Assembly: GCA_019321725.1 (NCBI GenBank)
Contig: CM033106.1
Location: 21,698,965 to 21,762,964 of the forward strand
Direction of reading: 5' to 3'
From: Paulownia fortunei
Taxonomy: Eukaryota; Streptophyta; Magnoliopsida; Lamiales; Paulowniaceae
Length of the DNA stretch: 64,000 nt
Each line of letters starts with the position of its first letter. Position 1 is the stretch's first letter. Of this stretch, positions 1 to 10,082 are shown piece after piece. Under the pieces are notes generated by a model. The model was not told where the DNA came from. It ran no database searches and saw only the letters and a list, made by a program, of their open reading frames with translations. The translations under genes were made by a program, and so were the position numbers.

Positions 1-490
1 TCCTTATCACTGTCTTATATGATATGCAAGAGTAGTTGTATATAGACACGCCCTCCTAAAATGCTCGACATAGGACAAAACCTAGAGTAACCTCACAGTA
101 TTGCACCCACTGTGATATAGACATCTGGTGATCTACACTCGTGATTGGACGATCGTCAATAGGAAGACCCCAAATAATTGCAACATCCTGTAATGTAATG
201 GTTGTCTCTCCTACTCGAAAATAGAAAATATGTGTCTCTCGGCACTATCTATCCACCAAAGTGGTGATCAAGTAAGAATTAGCGACGAAACGTCAACATC
301 TGTACTTAGCATAAAACCCTATATGATGTAATACAGTAAGCACGCGTGTATGCTGGTACACCTTATCAAATAACTGATAAAAAGATCGTCAACCCATCTA
401 CCATGTAATATCTCATCAATCGTCTCTGTCATCACAATCTCGGATCTATGTTATGACTGTATAGATAACAAACTCGAATCACCTAACCTA
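1..490 (-). pseudogene. Plant mobile domain (PMD / MAIN-like) pseudogene, partial
   Basis: On the minus strand the translation gives, in order, a degenerate N-terminal part (about 490-330), then 'CRETHIFYFRVGETTITL' followed by 'QDVAIIWGLPIDDRPITS' and 'WVQYCEVTLGFVLCRAF'. This is the signature of the plant mobile domain, in which a Trp-Arg-Pro-Glu-Thr-His-like stretch precedes Gly-Glu-x-Thr-Ile-Thr-Leu-Gln-Asp-Val. PMD proteins include the nuclear MAIN/MAIL1 family and many transposon-borne copies. Several in-frame stops (near 40-70, 270 and 300) and at least one frame change make it a pseudogene. It runs off the left edge, so the C-terminus is missing. It lies downstream of the MULE transposase remnant on the same strand and may have been cargo or a second ORF of that element. 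Family confidence is good; function is lost. Confidence 0.75.
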
Positions 491-612
491 TATACTTGTG
501 TCAAATACATCATGTAAGTTAGAATAATTCAAATTAGTAAAACTTCGAAAGTAATATTAAACTTATGACATGATTCAAATATTTATAATCAAATAAACCA
601 TATGTAATGAGA

Positions 613-793
613 ATAAGTGTTTTGATCATTCCAACCACAATTAATAAAAATAAGTGCATTATAAATAATTATATCAAATAAGTGCATGATAAATACTTAT
701 CAATGAGTATTATGATCATTCCAACCACAATTAATAAAAATAAGTACATTACAAATAATTAGTATTAAAAACCTTAATACAATAATATGTCAA
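613..793. repeat. 90-bp tandem duplication, two copies
   Basis: The block containing 'TGATCATTCCAACCACAATT' occurs at about 623 and again at about 713. The following 'AATAAAAATAAGTRCATTA' is also shared. The period is 90 bp. It sits in noncoding AT-rich sequence between the PMD remnant and the MULE remnant, and I see no coding potential in 491-1000 apart from the transposase tail. Confidence 0.7.
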
Positions 794-999
794 TAGAAAT
801 TTTAACTTATACCATGGGTCAACCCTAAAATCAAGCAAAGTTCATTGCTGAGACTATGTTGGACGTTGTTATTGTCGAGCTTGTTGTCTCGCACAAGTTT
901 GTGCTCATTTGGGATGTGAGAAGTCCGATTTCTGCCTTGATTAGGAATAACCCGTAAAGTGCTATCATGAAATAACTCAAAATCAAGTAAGTCTCAATA

Positions 1000-2290
1000 A
1001 TCTTCGTCCATGTACGACTTGAATACAACAACATATATATGTCTATAACTCTGTATGTTGTAATATGATTTCACGAACACTGCAGAGTTAAGCTTGTAAG
1101 CAGCACACACCTTCTGAGCATGAGAGGATGGAATCCCAAACAACTTCCATTTGCTGCATGTATAATCCCTTAACATTAAATGCACATTGTGTCTATGATC
1201 TTCATGTCTACTTCCATAGTATGTTTGTGTGATAACAGAAGCTGACTGCTGATTGTGGTCAAACATGGTTGTAATATAATACAAGGAGCACACCTCCCAA
1301 TACTTGTATTTCTTATATGCATAATCAGTCCATATTTGATTATTTTGCATCATCCTATCTACCTTTAGCACTCATTTATGGAAACATTGAGCACACCGAT
1401 GAAATATTATATCCACTATAGTTGTGACTGGAAGGCAACGAGCACCTTTTAATACTTCATTAATACATTCGGACATGTTGGTGGTCAGAAGTCAATCTCA
1501 CTACCCTTCATCATGAGCAAATACCCATTTCTTCTTATCAATCTTTCCCAAGTATGCAAACACTTGTGCCTTAATGCTTGTAATCTCTTCAAGAGCCTTC
1601 TCAAATTTATTTACCAGCTCTATAACATAAGTCACTCAATCATATATTCTTGAAATGATTGTTGAAATTATCTCAAGCAAAATTGATGCACACCATGAGG
1701 GAGTTTGAAGTTGGGTACGGTCTCAACTATTCGAAAAATGCCATGATGTCGATTAGAAATAAGACGCATACCTTCAACCCCTCGTATAATGTGTTTGCTC
1801 AACATCTCTAGAAACCACTTTCAAGACATAGTAGTTTCTTCATCCACAATTGCAAAAGCAAGTGCAATTAACATTTTATATTTGTACTTCATGTATAAAT
1901 GGGTTCCAATGACACTTAAGACTTTGCGACAGTGATGAAATCCCTCTATACAAGGCTTGAGGCCTAAAAGACTTATTTGATTATTTTTTATCTTGAATTT
2001 ATGGTATCTTTATGCTCCCACTTAACAACCGTTCCTTATTCGACTTTTGTAGAGCTCTCAAAAGTTTAGGGAGTTTCTACATTAAGCTCTCCCAAGTCCC
2101 ATATGTATTTTCTCGGGCGAAGCTATACCATGCTTTCGAATATAAAATTTCCAATTCCAAATTTTTCTTCACAAATTGCATGACATATTTTATCTAACAT
2201 ATCGAGTCATCCCGAACAATCCTCACCAATAATGTAGCAATATATTTTTTATCTAAATTAAAGTGGTCAACTAACATTTAATCAATTATA
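1000..2290 (-). pseudogene. MULE (Mutator-like) transposase pseudogene
   Basis: Reading the minus strand from about 2290 leftward gives successive blocks of a MuDR/MULE transposase: an N-terminal region with 'SKAWYSFARENTYGTWES' (2180-2085); the start of the catalytic core with 'GFHHCRKVLSVIGTHLYMKY' (1950-1890) and 'LALAFAIVDEE' (1860-1830); 'GMRLISNRHHGIF' (1770-1735), the usual 'Ser-Asp-Arg-His-x-Gly' block; 'MSECINEVLKGARCLP' (1475-1425); and a SWIM zinc finger, 'CSKWKLFGIPSSH' (1170-1125), where the second Cys of the usual C-x-C...C-x-H is Ser. Stops and frameshifts separate the blocks (for example near 1545, 1650, 1820 and 1375), so it is not functional. The enzyme would cut and paste Mutator elements. 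No terminal inverted repeats were recognised. The right side is cut by the N gap at 2323. Confidence 0.85.
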
Positions 2291-2300
2291 CATATGTGGT

Positions 2301-2422
2301 CCCCCCCCCCATACATTATTACNNNNNNNNNNNNNNNNNNNNNNNNNNNNNNNNNNNNNNNNNNNNNNNNNNNNNNNNNNNNNNNNNNNNNNNNNNNNNN
2401 NNNNNNNNNNNNNNNNNNNNNN
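2301..2422. other. C10 homopolymer and 100-N assembly gap
   Basis: Ten consecutive C at 2301-2310, then exactly 100 N at 2323-2422, a conventional unknown-size scaffold gap. Sequence on either side may not be contiguous in the genome. Confidence 0.95.
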
Positions 2423-3574
2423 ATTGTGCAAGGTAATAAAATTATCAATCAATGCTAGCAATTAAATCATAATCAATTATGATCCTTTCAAGTTGAAAAA
2501 AGGTGACTAAGAAAAAATAATTTTGACACTTTAATATTAAGAAATTAAAGACTACAAAAATAGCAATTACAATTTGGATTTTCACAAAAGTACATTTGAA
2601 TAAGTGAAAAATATAGTGGACTTCTTTAATTTTTTGATTTATTTTAAGTTTACAAATTGATCATACATGGAAAAATAAATTTTAAAATTGATTATGAAAT
2701 ACTTTAGATATGGATGTATATCATATTATCTTTTCCATTATTTATCATCAATAGGGACTTAAAATTACTTTACCATTAAAATTGTTTACCGTAAATTTAA
2801 TATTTTATTAAAGTCCAATATTATTTTCTATTATACTAGGTATACTTAAATTATAGGTATAAAGCGATTGACAAAATTATTTTTTTGTTCCTTTAAGTTG
2901 GCCTACTCAGACTTTTGGTCTTTTTCATTTCAAAAATTTAAATTTTGTCCTTTAAGTGGAAAAAATTAGGACATTTAGGACACCCATAGCCTACAATAGG
3001 CAAAAGTGACCGACTCAACAGATGTGGTTTTAATTTGGGAAAAAATAGATTTTGGAGGGAAAATCGTCTATGTGGCAACTTAGGTGGAGCTAGGGAGGGG
3101 GAAAAAAGCCAATTGGAAAATTTTCTATTATTTCTTTTTCAATAAAATTTAAAAAGTTATAAATAGGAAATTATTATGAAAAAATAGATAATTTCTTAAT
3201 TTTAAAAAATATAAAATAATTTATAAAACTTATAGAAAATAAAGAAAAAAAGATGTTAATAAAAATTCATATTCCAAAATTAGAAAATATATTTACTTTC
3301 AATATTAAGAAAAATAAAAAAATAGTTTCATATTATTTTAAATAATTTCTTAATTTTATAATTATAGAAGAAGAAGAATACAAGCAATGCACATATTTTT
3401 TACTAGTCTATATCTAACTAAAAGTATGAATCTTTAACTTATTTCTTCCAATTGGGGAATGACTAAACAACCCTTATTAACACACTTAATAAAAGCCCCA
3501 CTTTCCAACTTCTTAGCACACTTAATAAAAATCCAACTCACACTTAATAAAAACTCAACTTTCCAACGTCTATT
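2423..3574. other. AT-rich noncoding interval
   Basis: No coding potential or RNA gene is recognised. The stretch around 2880-3110 ('CCTTTAAGTTGGCCTACTC' onward) resembles sequence I associate with dispersed plant repeats, but no family or termini can be assigned by eye. From 3120 to 3400 it is low-complexity AT-rich DNA. Confidence 0.5.
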
Positions 3575-3791
3575 GTGTTCATATGAGTTAAATAACTCTT
3601 GTTAACACTTCATAAAAATTCTACTTTCCAACTTCTATTCTACTTACATGATTAATAAAAATCTTACTAACATAGTTAAGAGTGTTCATATGAGTTAAAT
3701 AACTCTTGTTAACACTTCATAAAAATTCTACTCTGCAACTTCTATTCTGCTTACATGATTAATATAAATCTTACTAACATATTTAAGAGTG
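3575..3791. repeat. 107-bp tandem duplication
   Basis: The unit starting 'GTGTTCATATGAGTTAAATA' at 3575 recurs at 3682 (period 107 bp) with a few substitutions, such as ACTTTCC versus ACTCTGC. A shorter related motif, 'CACTTAATAAAA', recurs irregularly at about 3482-3560, so the pair is the last part of a longer decayed array. Confidence 0.85.
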
Positions 3792-4428
3792 TCGGTTAAT
3801 TCATAATATTTTTTTCTTTATATGCATTTACCTTCTACTGGCCAAGAGCGCAAAATTGGAAAATTACATAGTACAAGAGGGAGAATCCATTCCCATAAGA
3901 AGAGATGGGAACTTGAAGGCTTTATTTTAAAGTCATTCAATTCCTTGTTAATTTTATAGGTCAAAGCCACATTAGAAGGACTGTTCAATCAACCAATTCA
4001 ATTAGTTCAAGCCTTTTTATGTTCCTATGTCCGAAGGGATTACCTTTAATTCGTGCTGATGCCTGGCAATTATCATTCTTCAAAGGCTTTTAGTTTAAAG
4101 ATGAGTGCGTGCAAATATAATTTCAAGTTGCAAGTTGTACGCATTTTCCATGCCCTATGAACAGAAAAATGTTGTTGATTGTTGTCTGTAGATGCCTTCT
4201 GAGAGTTCTTGGGCATTTCTTTTAATGGCATGAAAAACTTGTGCTTTTGAGCTTCTCTCACGATTAGATCTCCTATAATATTATGTATAAAGTATTGGTT
4301 TGGCTATTATAACTCATCTCATTGGTCAGGACTTGGAGATTGGATAAGCTCCATTAGTACAAACTGCAAACCATCAGTATGAACTAGAGACTTCCTAATA
4401 TGAAAACATTGTGGCCTCAGTTCATCCA
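3792..4428. other. Unassigned interval before copia-1
   Basis: No family was recognised. A 62-codon minus-strand open frame (4261-4073) has no motif I can name. This may be the host flank of copia-1, directly abutting the TG of its LTR at 4429. Confidence 0.4.
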
Positions 4429-5589
4429 TGTTAGAATCTATTGTTGTTTTAATTAACTCAATGAATCAATTTTACCAGATTCGTGATATTTCGATTTAAT
4501 TTTATAACATCAATTAGAACATGAACACAGATGCACAGTGGAAACTAAAATTAACACCAACAATTTAAACGAGGTTCAAATCTCAAATATCATACTCCTC
4601 GAGGCCACGCCCAAAGAGAAAACAATCAACTATTAGTAAATGAATTACACAATACAATAATAGGACTTATAAAACAAAACCAAATCTCTCTCCTTGTTTT
4701 GATATCGTTCTTGTATTGTTCCACTAGTGGACTTGCTTGCGAGATCCACTCGACTTGAACCTGCTTCGTTGAAATCCCTTTGACGCTGAACCTCTTCAGA
4801 CAGCAGAGCGCCTTCTCCTGAAAATTCACCTCCTTCTCCCAAATGATGTATAATAGGTATTGTCATCTTCTCTCGAAAACTCACCTCCTTCTTTTGAAAG
4901 ATGTTCAATGACGATGTTCCAACACCTTTTGGAACATGGATAGAACACTCCAGAATACTTTGAAGCTCAATTCTTGATCAACAATCACTGACTTAAGGAG
5001 CTTGGAATCTACTGCACTCTTCTAAATGTTTTCTATGAAATCCACAGCCTAAACTAATGAAAGAGTGTGCTTAAATGCACATCTTTCAATAAGTAGATTC
5101 CTGATTTAATACATAAAAAGTTACCTAGTATAACACAAAGACTTTCCTTAATATAATATTCTATGTCTAACAAAATATAGAATCCTATTACAATTCATAT
5201 TCCTACTCTAAATCACAAGAATCGTATTCTTCAAACTAGGTAGGAAATCTGGTGGTTTGGATATTGAAGCTTCCTTGAATGTTGATTCATCCAAATAAGA
5301 CAAGTGTAAGATCAAATCTTTCCTCCATTTGACATAAATTTATTTGGAGATATCTTGAGAATTTATTTCCATAAATTCTACAAGCTTATCTTTAATAAAG
5401 TTATCCAATATGATAAGTATGTAGATACTTAGTCCTATAGGGAAACAAATTACAAGAGTTAGTATTGCATTAAAACTCTCATTAAAATCATAAAAAATTA
5501 AACTTATCATATTTAGAGAAACTAATAAAATCAATTTATGGTTTGCACAAATAATACTAACAAATAATAATTAAGTTACGGACTTGACA
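4429..5589 (-). repeat. copia-1 3' LTR
   Basis: A block bounded by TG (4429, 'TGTTAGAATCTATTG') and CA (5589, '...GGACTTGACA') that matches the block at 29997-31055 along most of its length: 'TTCGTGATATT', 'ACAATACAATAATAGGACTT', 'GAAAGAGTGTGCTTAAAT' and 'AATAATAATTAAGT' are shared in order. A purine-rich tract lies just outside its right end on the minus strand, which marks it as the 3' LTR of a minus-strand element. Relative to the right copy it has an extra segment of about 85 bp near 4720-4800. No convincing target-site duplication was found with the right LTR. Confidence 0.85.
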
Positions 5590-5604
5590 ATCTCCCATTT
5601 GGCA
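5590..5604 (-). other. Polypurine tract of copia-1
   Basis: Minus-strand reading 'GCCAAATGGGAGAT' directly precedes the LTR, preceded in turn by '...GACAAAAAT'. This is the usual PPT context of SIRE/Tork-type copia elements. It primes plus-strand DNA synthesis during reverse transcription. Confidence 0.7.
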
Positions 5605-5979
5605 TTTTTGTCAAAACCAAACTTACTTGCCTCAACCTGTCAAAGCATGTTCAAAAAGAATTTTCTAAAATAGATTAGAACATGATCATCAAATCCTACA
5701 TTACAATATTAGAACATTGAATTGAACATCAATTGGAACATGCTTGTAATAGAATAACCTGCACTTCAAAGAAAATATCCTAGTTTGCAAGAATAGAAAA
5801 TATCATCATTATAGGCCATAATAAAAAATATAGAAAATAAAAAATAGGTTGTTTAGAGATCATCAATTATCAAACTTCACAAAAACTCTCCCTCAATAAA
5901 GTAATCACTGTGGCCTTCCATGGAATGAACATATGGCAACAGCAGCACCTATCCAATATTTCTATGCCTAGCAGCAATA

Positions 5980-6602
5980 GTATAATCCCCCTTTTTGGCA
6001 AAATGGGCAAATAGGACCCAAAGGAATCTAAAGAGGATGCTGAATTAGTCTCAGAACTTGCAGCAACAACAGGGTCAGGATCAACTCCTTTGCGACGGAT
6101 TCCTTGATTTGCTCATGCATCTCATGTAATTGCTTGCTTCTCAAGATAAACATAATAATCCAGAGATGGAGTAGAAACAAAAGCAATAGAAGGTGATGTT
6201 CCAACATGCCCTAGAACATCAGTTGGGACATCTGCATTAAGATCATTCAAATGTCTTTCAAACTTGATTAGTTTCAAATTGATATTAATAGCTTTCCTAG
6301 GTGCTTGCAAAATCTCCCTTTTGTCCTTCTTAAACCCTTGAGTCATTAAGAAGTTATATATCAAAGAAGGAAAGGGTAGACTGCCATGAGTAGACTTCAC
6401 TTCTTCATGCTTCACTATAATCTTAATAATATGGCTACCAAAATCAAAGGGATGACCAGTACCAACGCGGTAAAAAAATATGGCTTAATCCTTAGTAATG
6501 ACTGTGTGATTTGAAGTAGGGGTCCAGCTGGTAATGACAACCTTATGAAGAATAGCATATTGAGTGTAAGAGAACAGTTTTGGAAATTTTGGTCACTTTT
6601 AT
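5980..6602 (-). pseudogene. copia-1 ORF3, envelope-like protein, C-terminal part
   Basis: The minus-strand frames (6602 down to about 5980) contain 'SYTQYAILHKVVITSW', 'AIFFYRVGTGHPFDFGSHII' and 'LPFPSLIYNFLMTQGF'. This matches the C-terminal half of the 'putative plant transposon protein' domain that is often labelled envelope-like in plant retroelements. The longest open piece is 6415-6122; at least one frameshift lies near 6415 and a stop near 6485. Position just inside the 3' LTR fits the third ORF of SIRE-like elements. The N-terminal half is not adjacent: it is on the plus strand at 9228-10082 and, at its very start, on the minus strand at 20928-21021. That split is explained by an inversion and by insertions. 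The biological role of these proteins is not established. Confidence 0.75.
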
Positions 6603-7650
6603 GAATGCAGCAGTTGGGCACGATTCTCATCTCGCCAACTAAAATTGGGATGATTTTTCCATTGTGGATTGTAAGTTTCAAAATATGGAGAATGGAAAGG
6701 CTTTTTAAATGTGTTCATGACATTTACTTGTGCTGGAATATTTAGGCATTCATTGGTAAAATGTCTAACAAGTTCACAAATGCTACAAACTTCTTCATCT
6801 TGCTCAGATTTGATTTTCTTTAATTTTTTAAGTTCCATGGCCTCAACTTTTCTTGTTAAACCAGCAATCCTAGCATTTATATCATCTTTTTTACTAAGTT
6901 AATATTTTCTTTTATTACTATTAGCAGGATTAGATCTAATAGAACCTTTGGAATAATTAATACTATGCCATGATTTAGAGTTTTCTGCCAAATGGTCTTG
7001 ATATTTTAGGGCTTCATCGGATTCTTTATCAAGAAACTCACCATTACACATTGTTTCAATAAATTATTTTGTTTTAGGAGTTAAATCTTCATAAAAGAAA
7101 CTAATTAAGCGCCATTTTTCAAAACCATGATGTGGGCATGAATTTAACAAATCTTTAATCTTTCCCAATATTGAAAGAAAGCTTCATTAGAATTTTGAGA
7201 AACATTTTGGATATATTTTTACAAAGCATTAGTTTTATGAGTTAGAAATAACTTTTTCAAAAATTCAACTTGGATTTCTTGCCTAGTGCCAACTGACCTA
7301 GGTTTTAAAGAGTTAAGCCAAGTTTTTGCTTTATCTTTCAAAGTAAAAAGAAATAATTTAAGCTTAATAATCTCATTTGTACAAATTTAATCTTCAAAAG
7401 TGACACATACTTCATCAAATTCTTTTAGATGCAAGTAATGGCTTTCAGAGTCTAAACCATGGAGATTAGAAAGTAGAAAGTAAAGGGATCCTGGCTTGAA
7501 TCAAAAGTTATCTGCATCGAGAGAAAAAATAAAACAAGAATGAGAAGAATTTCATGGAGGTTGCAAGTAATAACACATGGTACGCACCTGTTGATTCTCA
7601 TTTTCATCCTGAACACTTTCATTTTCAGCTATGGTAGAAGTGTGTGGAGG
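6603..7650 (-). pseudogene. Athila-1 gag, N-terminal part (inverted segment)
   Basis: The minus strand from about 7650 to 6603 reads as Athila-type gag: 'ESVQDENENQQVRTMCYYL' (from about 7625), a 'GSLYFLLSNLHGLDSESHYL' stretch, then 'FTLKDKAKTWLNSLKPRSVG' (about 7350-7290), the hallmark 'Ser/Thr-Leu-Lys-Asp-Lys-Ala-Lys-x-Trp-Leu' gag motif, then 'EAFFQYWERLK' and, near 6640, 'NPQWKNHPNFSWRDENRA', the Asn/Pro-rich block before the zinc finger. Stops and frameshifts are frequent. It breaks off at about 6600, where copia-1 ORF3 begins on the same strand. The matching gag continuation is on the opposite strand at 12440. Gag forms the particle in which reverse transcription takes place. Confidence 0.85.
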
Positions 7651-7794
7651 TGACTCAAACAAAGTTTCAGAATTATTTCTAACTAAACGATGAGAATTAC
7701 GACGATACCATATGAACATATAACCGTAAAGAAAACAAACACACAACATTTACAAAGAGAAAATATTTACAAACCTTAATACTTACCTTGCCTT

Positions 7795-7815
7795 CCCCGG
7801 CAGCGATGCTAGAAA
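7795..7815 (-). other. Primer-binding site of Athila-1 (tRNA-Asp type)
   Basis: Minus-strand 'TCTAGCATCGCTGCCGGGG' immediately follows the LTR end. It is a decayed form of the Athila primer site 'TGGCGCCGTTGCCGGGG', complementary to tRNA-Asp. The nested Athila copy has a better preserved version at 52402-52421. Confidence 0.75.
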
Positions 7816-7817
7816 CT

Positions 7818-9227
7818 TGGTATAACTTTAAGGTTGGAAACCCAAGTGTAAGTTGTGTCAAGTAATAAATTTCTCGAGAGTCCGAGGTTGATCCACATGA
7901 AAGTTTTTTGAAATTTCTAGGATTATATTCCTTAAAGGATGGGCTTTATGTGGTTTAGAATATAGAGAAAAGTTTATGTTATAACTAAGAAATCAAAATA
8001 ATATAGGTACTGAGGATTAAGGATTCGCTCTTGAGTTTTAGATAGAGAAACGATTATTTATTCTGTTTTCCTCTTTTAAATGACAGAATTGGAATCCATA
8101 CATAATGAAGGTTCCAATGGGAAGATGTTATCAAATAGCTCATACATTAAGCTAATCATGATATTATCTTACTATTTGTAAATTATCTCTTAACACCAAT
8201 ACTTGTTCATGAGATCAAGTGTTTATGCACTCTATTGTCTACAACAAATCAAGATTTCACATTAGCAGTCGGTGGGGTAGAACTGTACAATAAGTTAAAT
8301 GAACCCAAGTATTTGTTGTGTCATTGGAGATATATAAATTAAGAATCACCATAAAACAATAGAGGTTTTAACGCCAACACTTATTTATGGGATCAAGTAT
8401 TTATGCACACCTTTGTCTACAACAAATCAAAATTTCATATTAGCAGTCGATGGGGTAAAACCGTATAATAAGCTAAATGAACTCAAGTATTTGTTGTGAG
8501 GTTGGAGATACATAAATAAAAAATTACCACAAAATAAGGAGAGTTTCAATCAAAAATTAAAACAATAATACAACACACCTGAATATTATGCACCTTTATA
8601 ACTATTCTTCTTCCTCCATCAAGAGGTTCACCCTTTCTCCTCAACTAAATGAAATTTAGAATATAATAAAAGTAGAAAAGACTAAAAATAGAAGAAAAAC
8701 TAAATAATGCAAATCTATTACTACTAGAAAACTTAGCCTAAAGAAGATAAGAAAGTTGATTGGTTGAGCTTCCAATAACAAAGTTGTAGCTCTATATCTT
8801 TGCTTTCAAATGAAGTAAAAATCAAGTCCATAGGGCTTTTGAGCATGGAGTTATGCCTAAAATACAAAAAATACACAAGTTTGGAAATATGCTTATTGAA
8901 TTTAATGCAAGCCCAACAATCACTTGCAAAGTCCAAGTGATTTCTTGCATATATTTTAATCTACACATGATGGACTTAGGCAAAAAAATGGCGATTTTCT
9001 TCTAATTATGATGCTTCTTTGATATAATGAAATATTCTCTCTTAATTTTATCACATAACATGTTGTCTTCTTTAATTTTATTTTGGCTTTTTTTTATCTC
9101 TTTTTGTTCATTGATTCCCTAATATAAAACATTAATAAAATTATAATATTAACAAAAATAAATCAAGAAAAGTATAAAGGATTTGATACAAAAATATATC
9201 AAAATACACACTTATTATCAGGCTGGA
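7818..9227 (-). repeat. Athila-1 5' LTR (inverted; TATA region deleted)
   Basis: On the minus strand it starts 'TGATAATAAGTGTGTATTTT' (9227) and ends '...CCTTAAAGTTATACCA' (7818). It matches the plus-strand LTR at 19202-20927 and the minus-strand LTRs at 48773-50576 and 52425-54227. It is about 1.41 kb, against 1.73 kb for its presumed partner. The missing part lies near 8740-8760 and corresponds to about 19640-20000 in the partner, including the TATAAATAGG box. Two units of the internal minisatellite of about 179 bp are present (8190-8550). Confidence 0.85.
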
Positions 9228-10082
9228 AAGAAAGGGCATGTGCAATAAGATCCAGTGGCTGAGAAACATTAGGTGATTAAACTTGAGATATTTGACATCA
9301 TCCTTCATTCTCTTAAACTTGAGTCAGTACCTAACGATGATCAGCCCACAGAAGGAAACCCAGAGTAGGTTCCCTATGTTATTGTTGGTAAGGAACATAT
9401 ATTTGATTCATCTTCCAATCCACCTAAAGCATAAGATGATTCGTTCCACGTAACTGGAACTTCTCTAGCTAATACAATAGAAGTTGTCGCTATCTTGGTC
9501 AATATTCAATATGTTGATGCTCCAATTGTTTCACCTGCTCATTCCTCTATTGCTGAACATACTATGACTCATTCTACATCATCTGTATCCACTGAAAACC
9601 CAGTTCAACAAGGCAGTACGTCTGCTGGACATGTTGGTAGTTATGTTCCAACACCTATGGAACACTACTTAGAAGTATTCCTGATCCAGATTATGTGCCT
9701 GAGCATTCTATTGCTGGAACTGCAGTTGTCAATTTTTTTATCTTGATTCTGGAGAATCTGCTCTTAGACCAGCTTTAGGTGATGAACCCATTGAGATAAG
9801 TATTGCTTTTTCCCTAAGTTTTACAATGTTGATGCTAGAGGTATGTGGAAGTTTGTTTCAAAAAGAAAGTTGTTATCTAAAAGATCAATTAAGTTGAAAG
9901 AGTTTGTGGAAAGGGATTAGATAAATTTCTTGAGGAAAGAAGCTTGATGAAAACTGTGATGAACATTAAATCCTTTGTTCCCATTATAGTTCATGAATTC
10001 TATAATAACTTGCACTCTACTTTAGACAAGCTAGAATCTGCGAAGTTTGGGCAAATATTTATGAGGAATAGGATTTACTTTT
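9228..10082 (+). pseudogene. copia-1 ORF3, envelope-like protein, N-terminal part (inverted)
   Basis: Plus-strand frames read a low-complexity Ser/Thr/Pro-rich region ('SPAHSSIAEHTMTHSTSS', 'GHVGSYVPTPMEHYLE'; longest open piece 9495-9746), then 'FPKFYNVDARGMWKFVS' (9810-9860) and 'SFVPIIVHEFYNNLHSTL' (9970-10025). The last is the 'Val-Arg-Glu-Phe-Tyr-Ala-Asn-Leu' motif of the putative plant transposon protein domain. Stops occur near 9370, 9430 and 9920. It is interrupted at 10082 by a 2.3-kb LTR-like insert and resumes at 12373. Its orientation is opposite to the C-terminal half at 5980-6602, consistent with an inversion. Confidence 0.75.
10078..10082. repeat. Target-site duplication CTTTT (left)
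   Basis: CTTTT directly before the TG of the insert at 10083; the same pentamer follows its CA at 12368-12372. Confidence 0.85.

Noticed and set aside
4073..4261. Possible small host gene on the minus strand
   Set aside because: No start context, motif or homology that I can recognise; too short to call.
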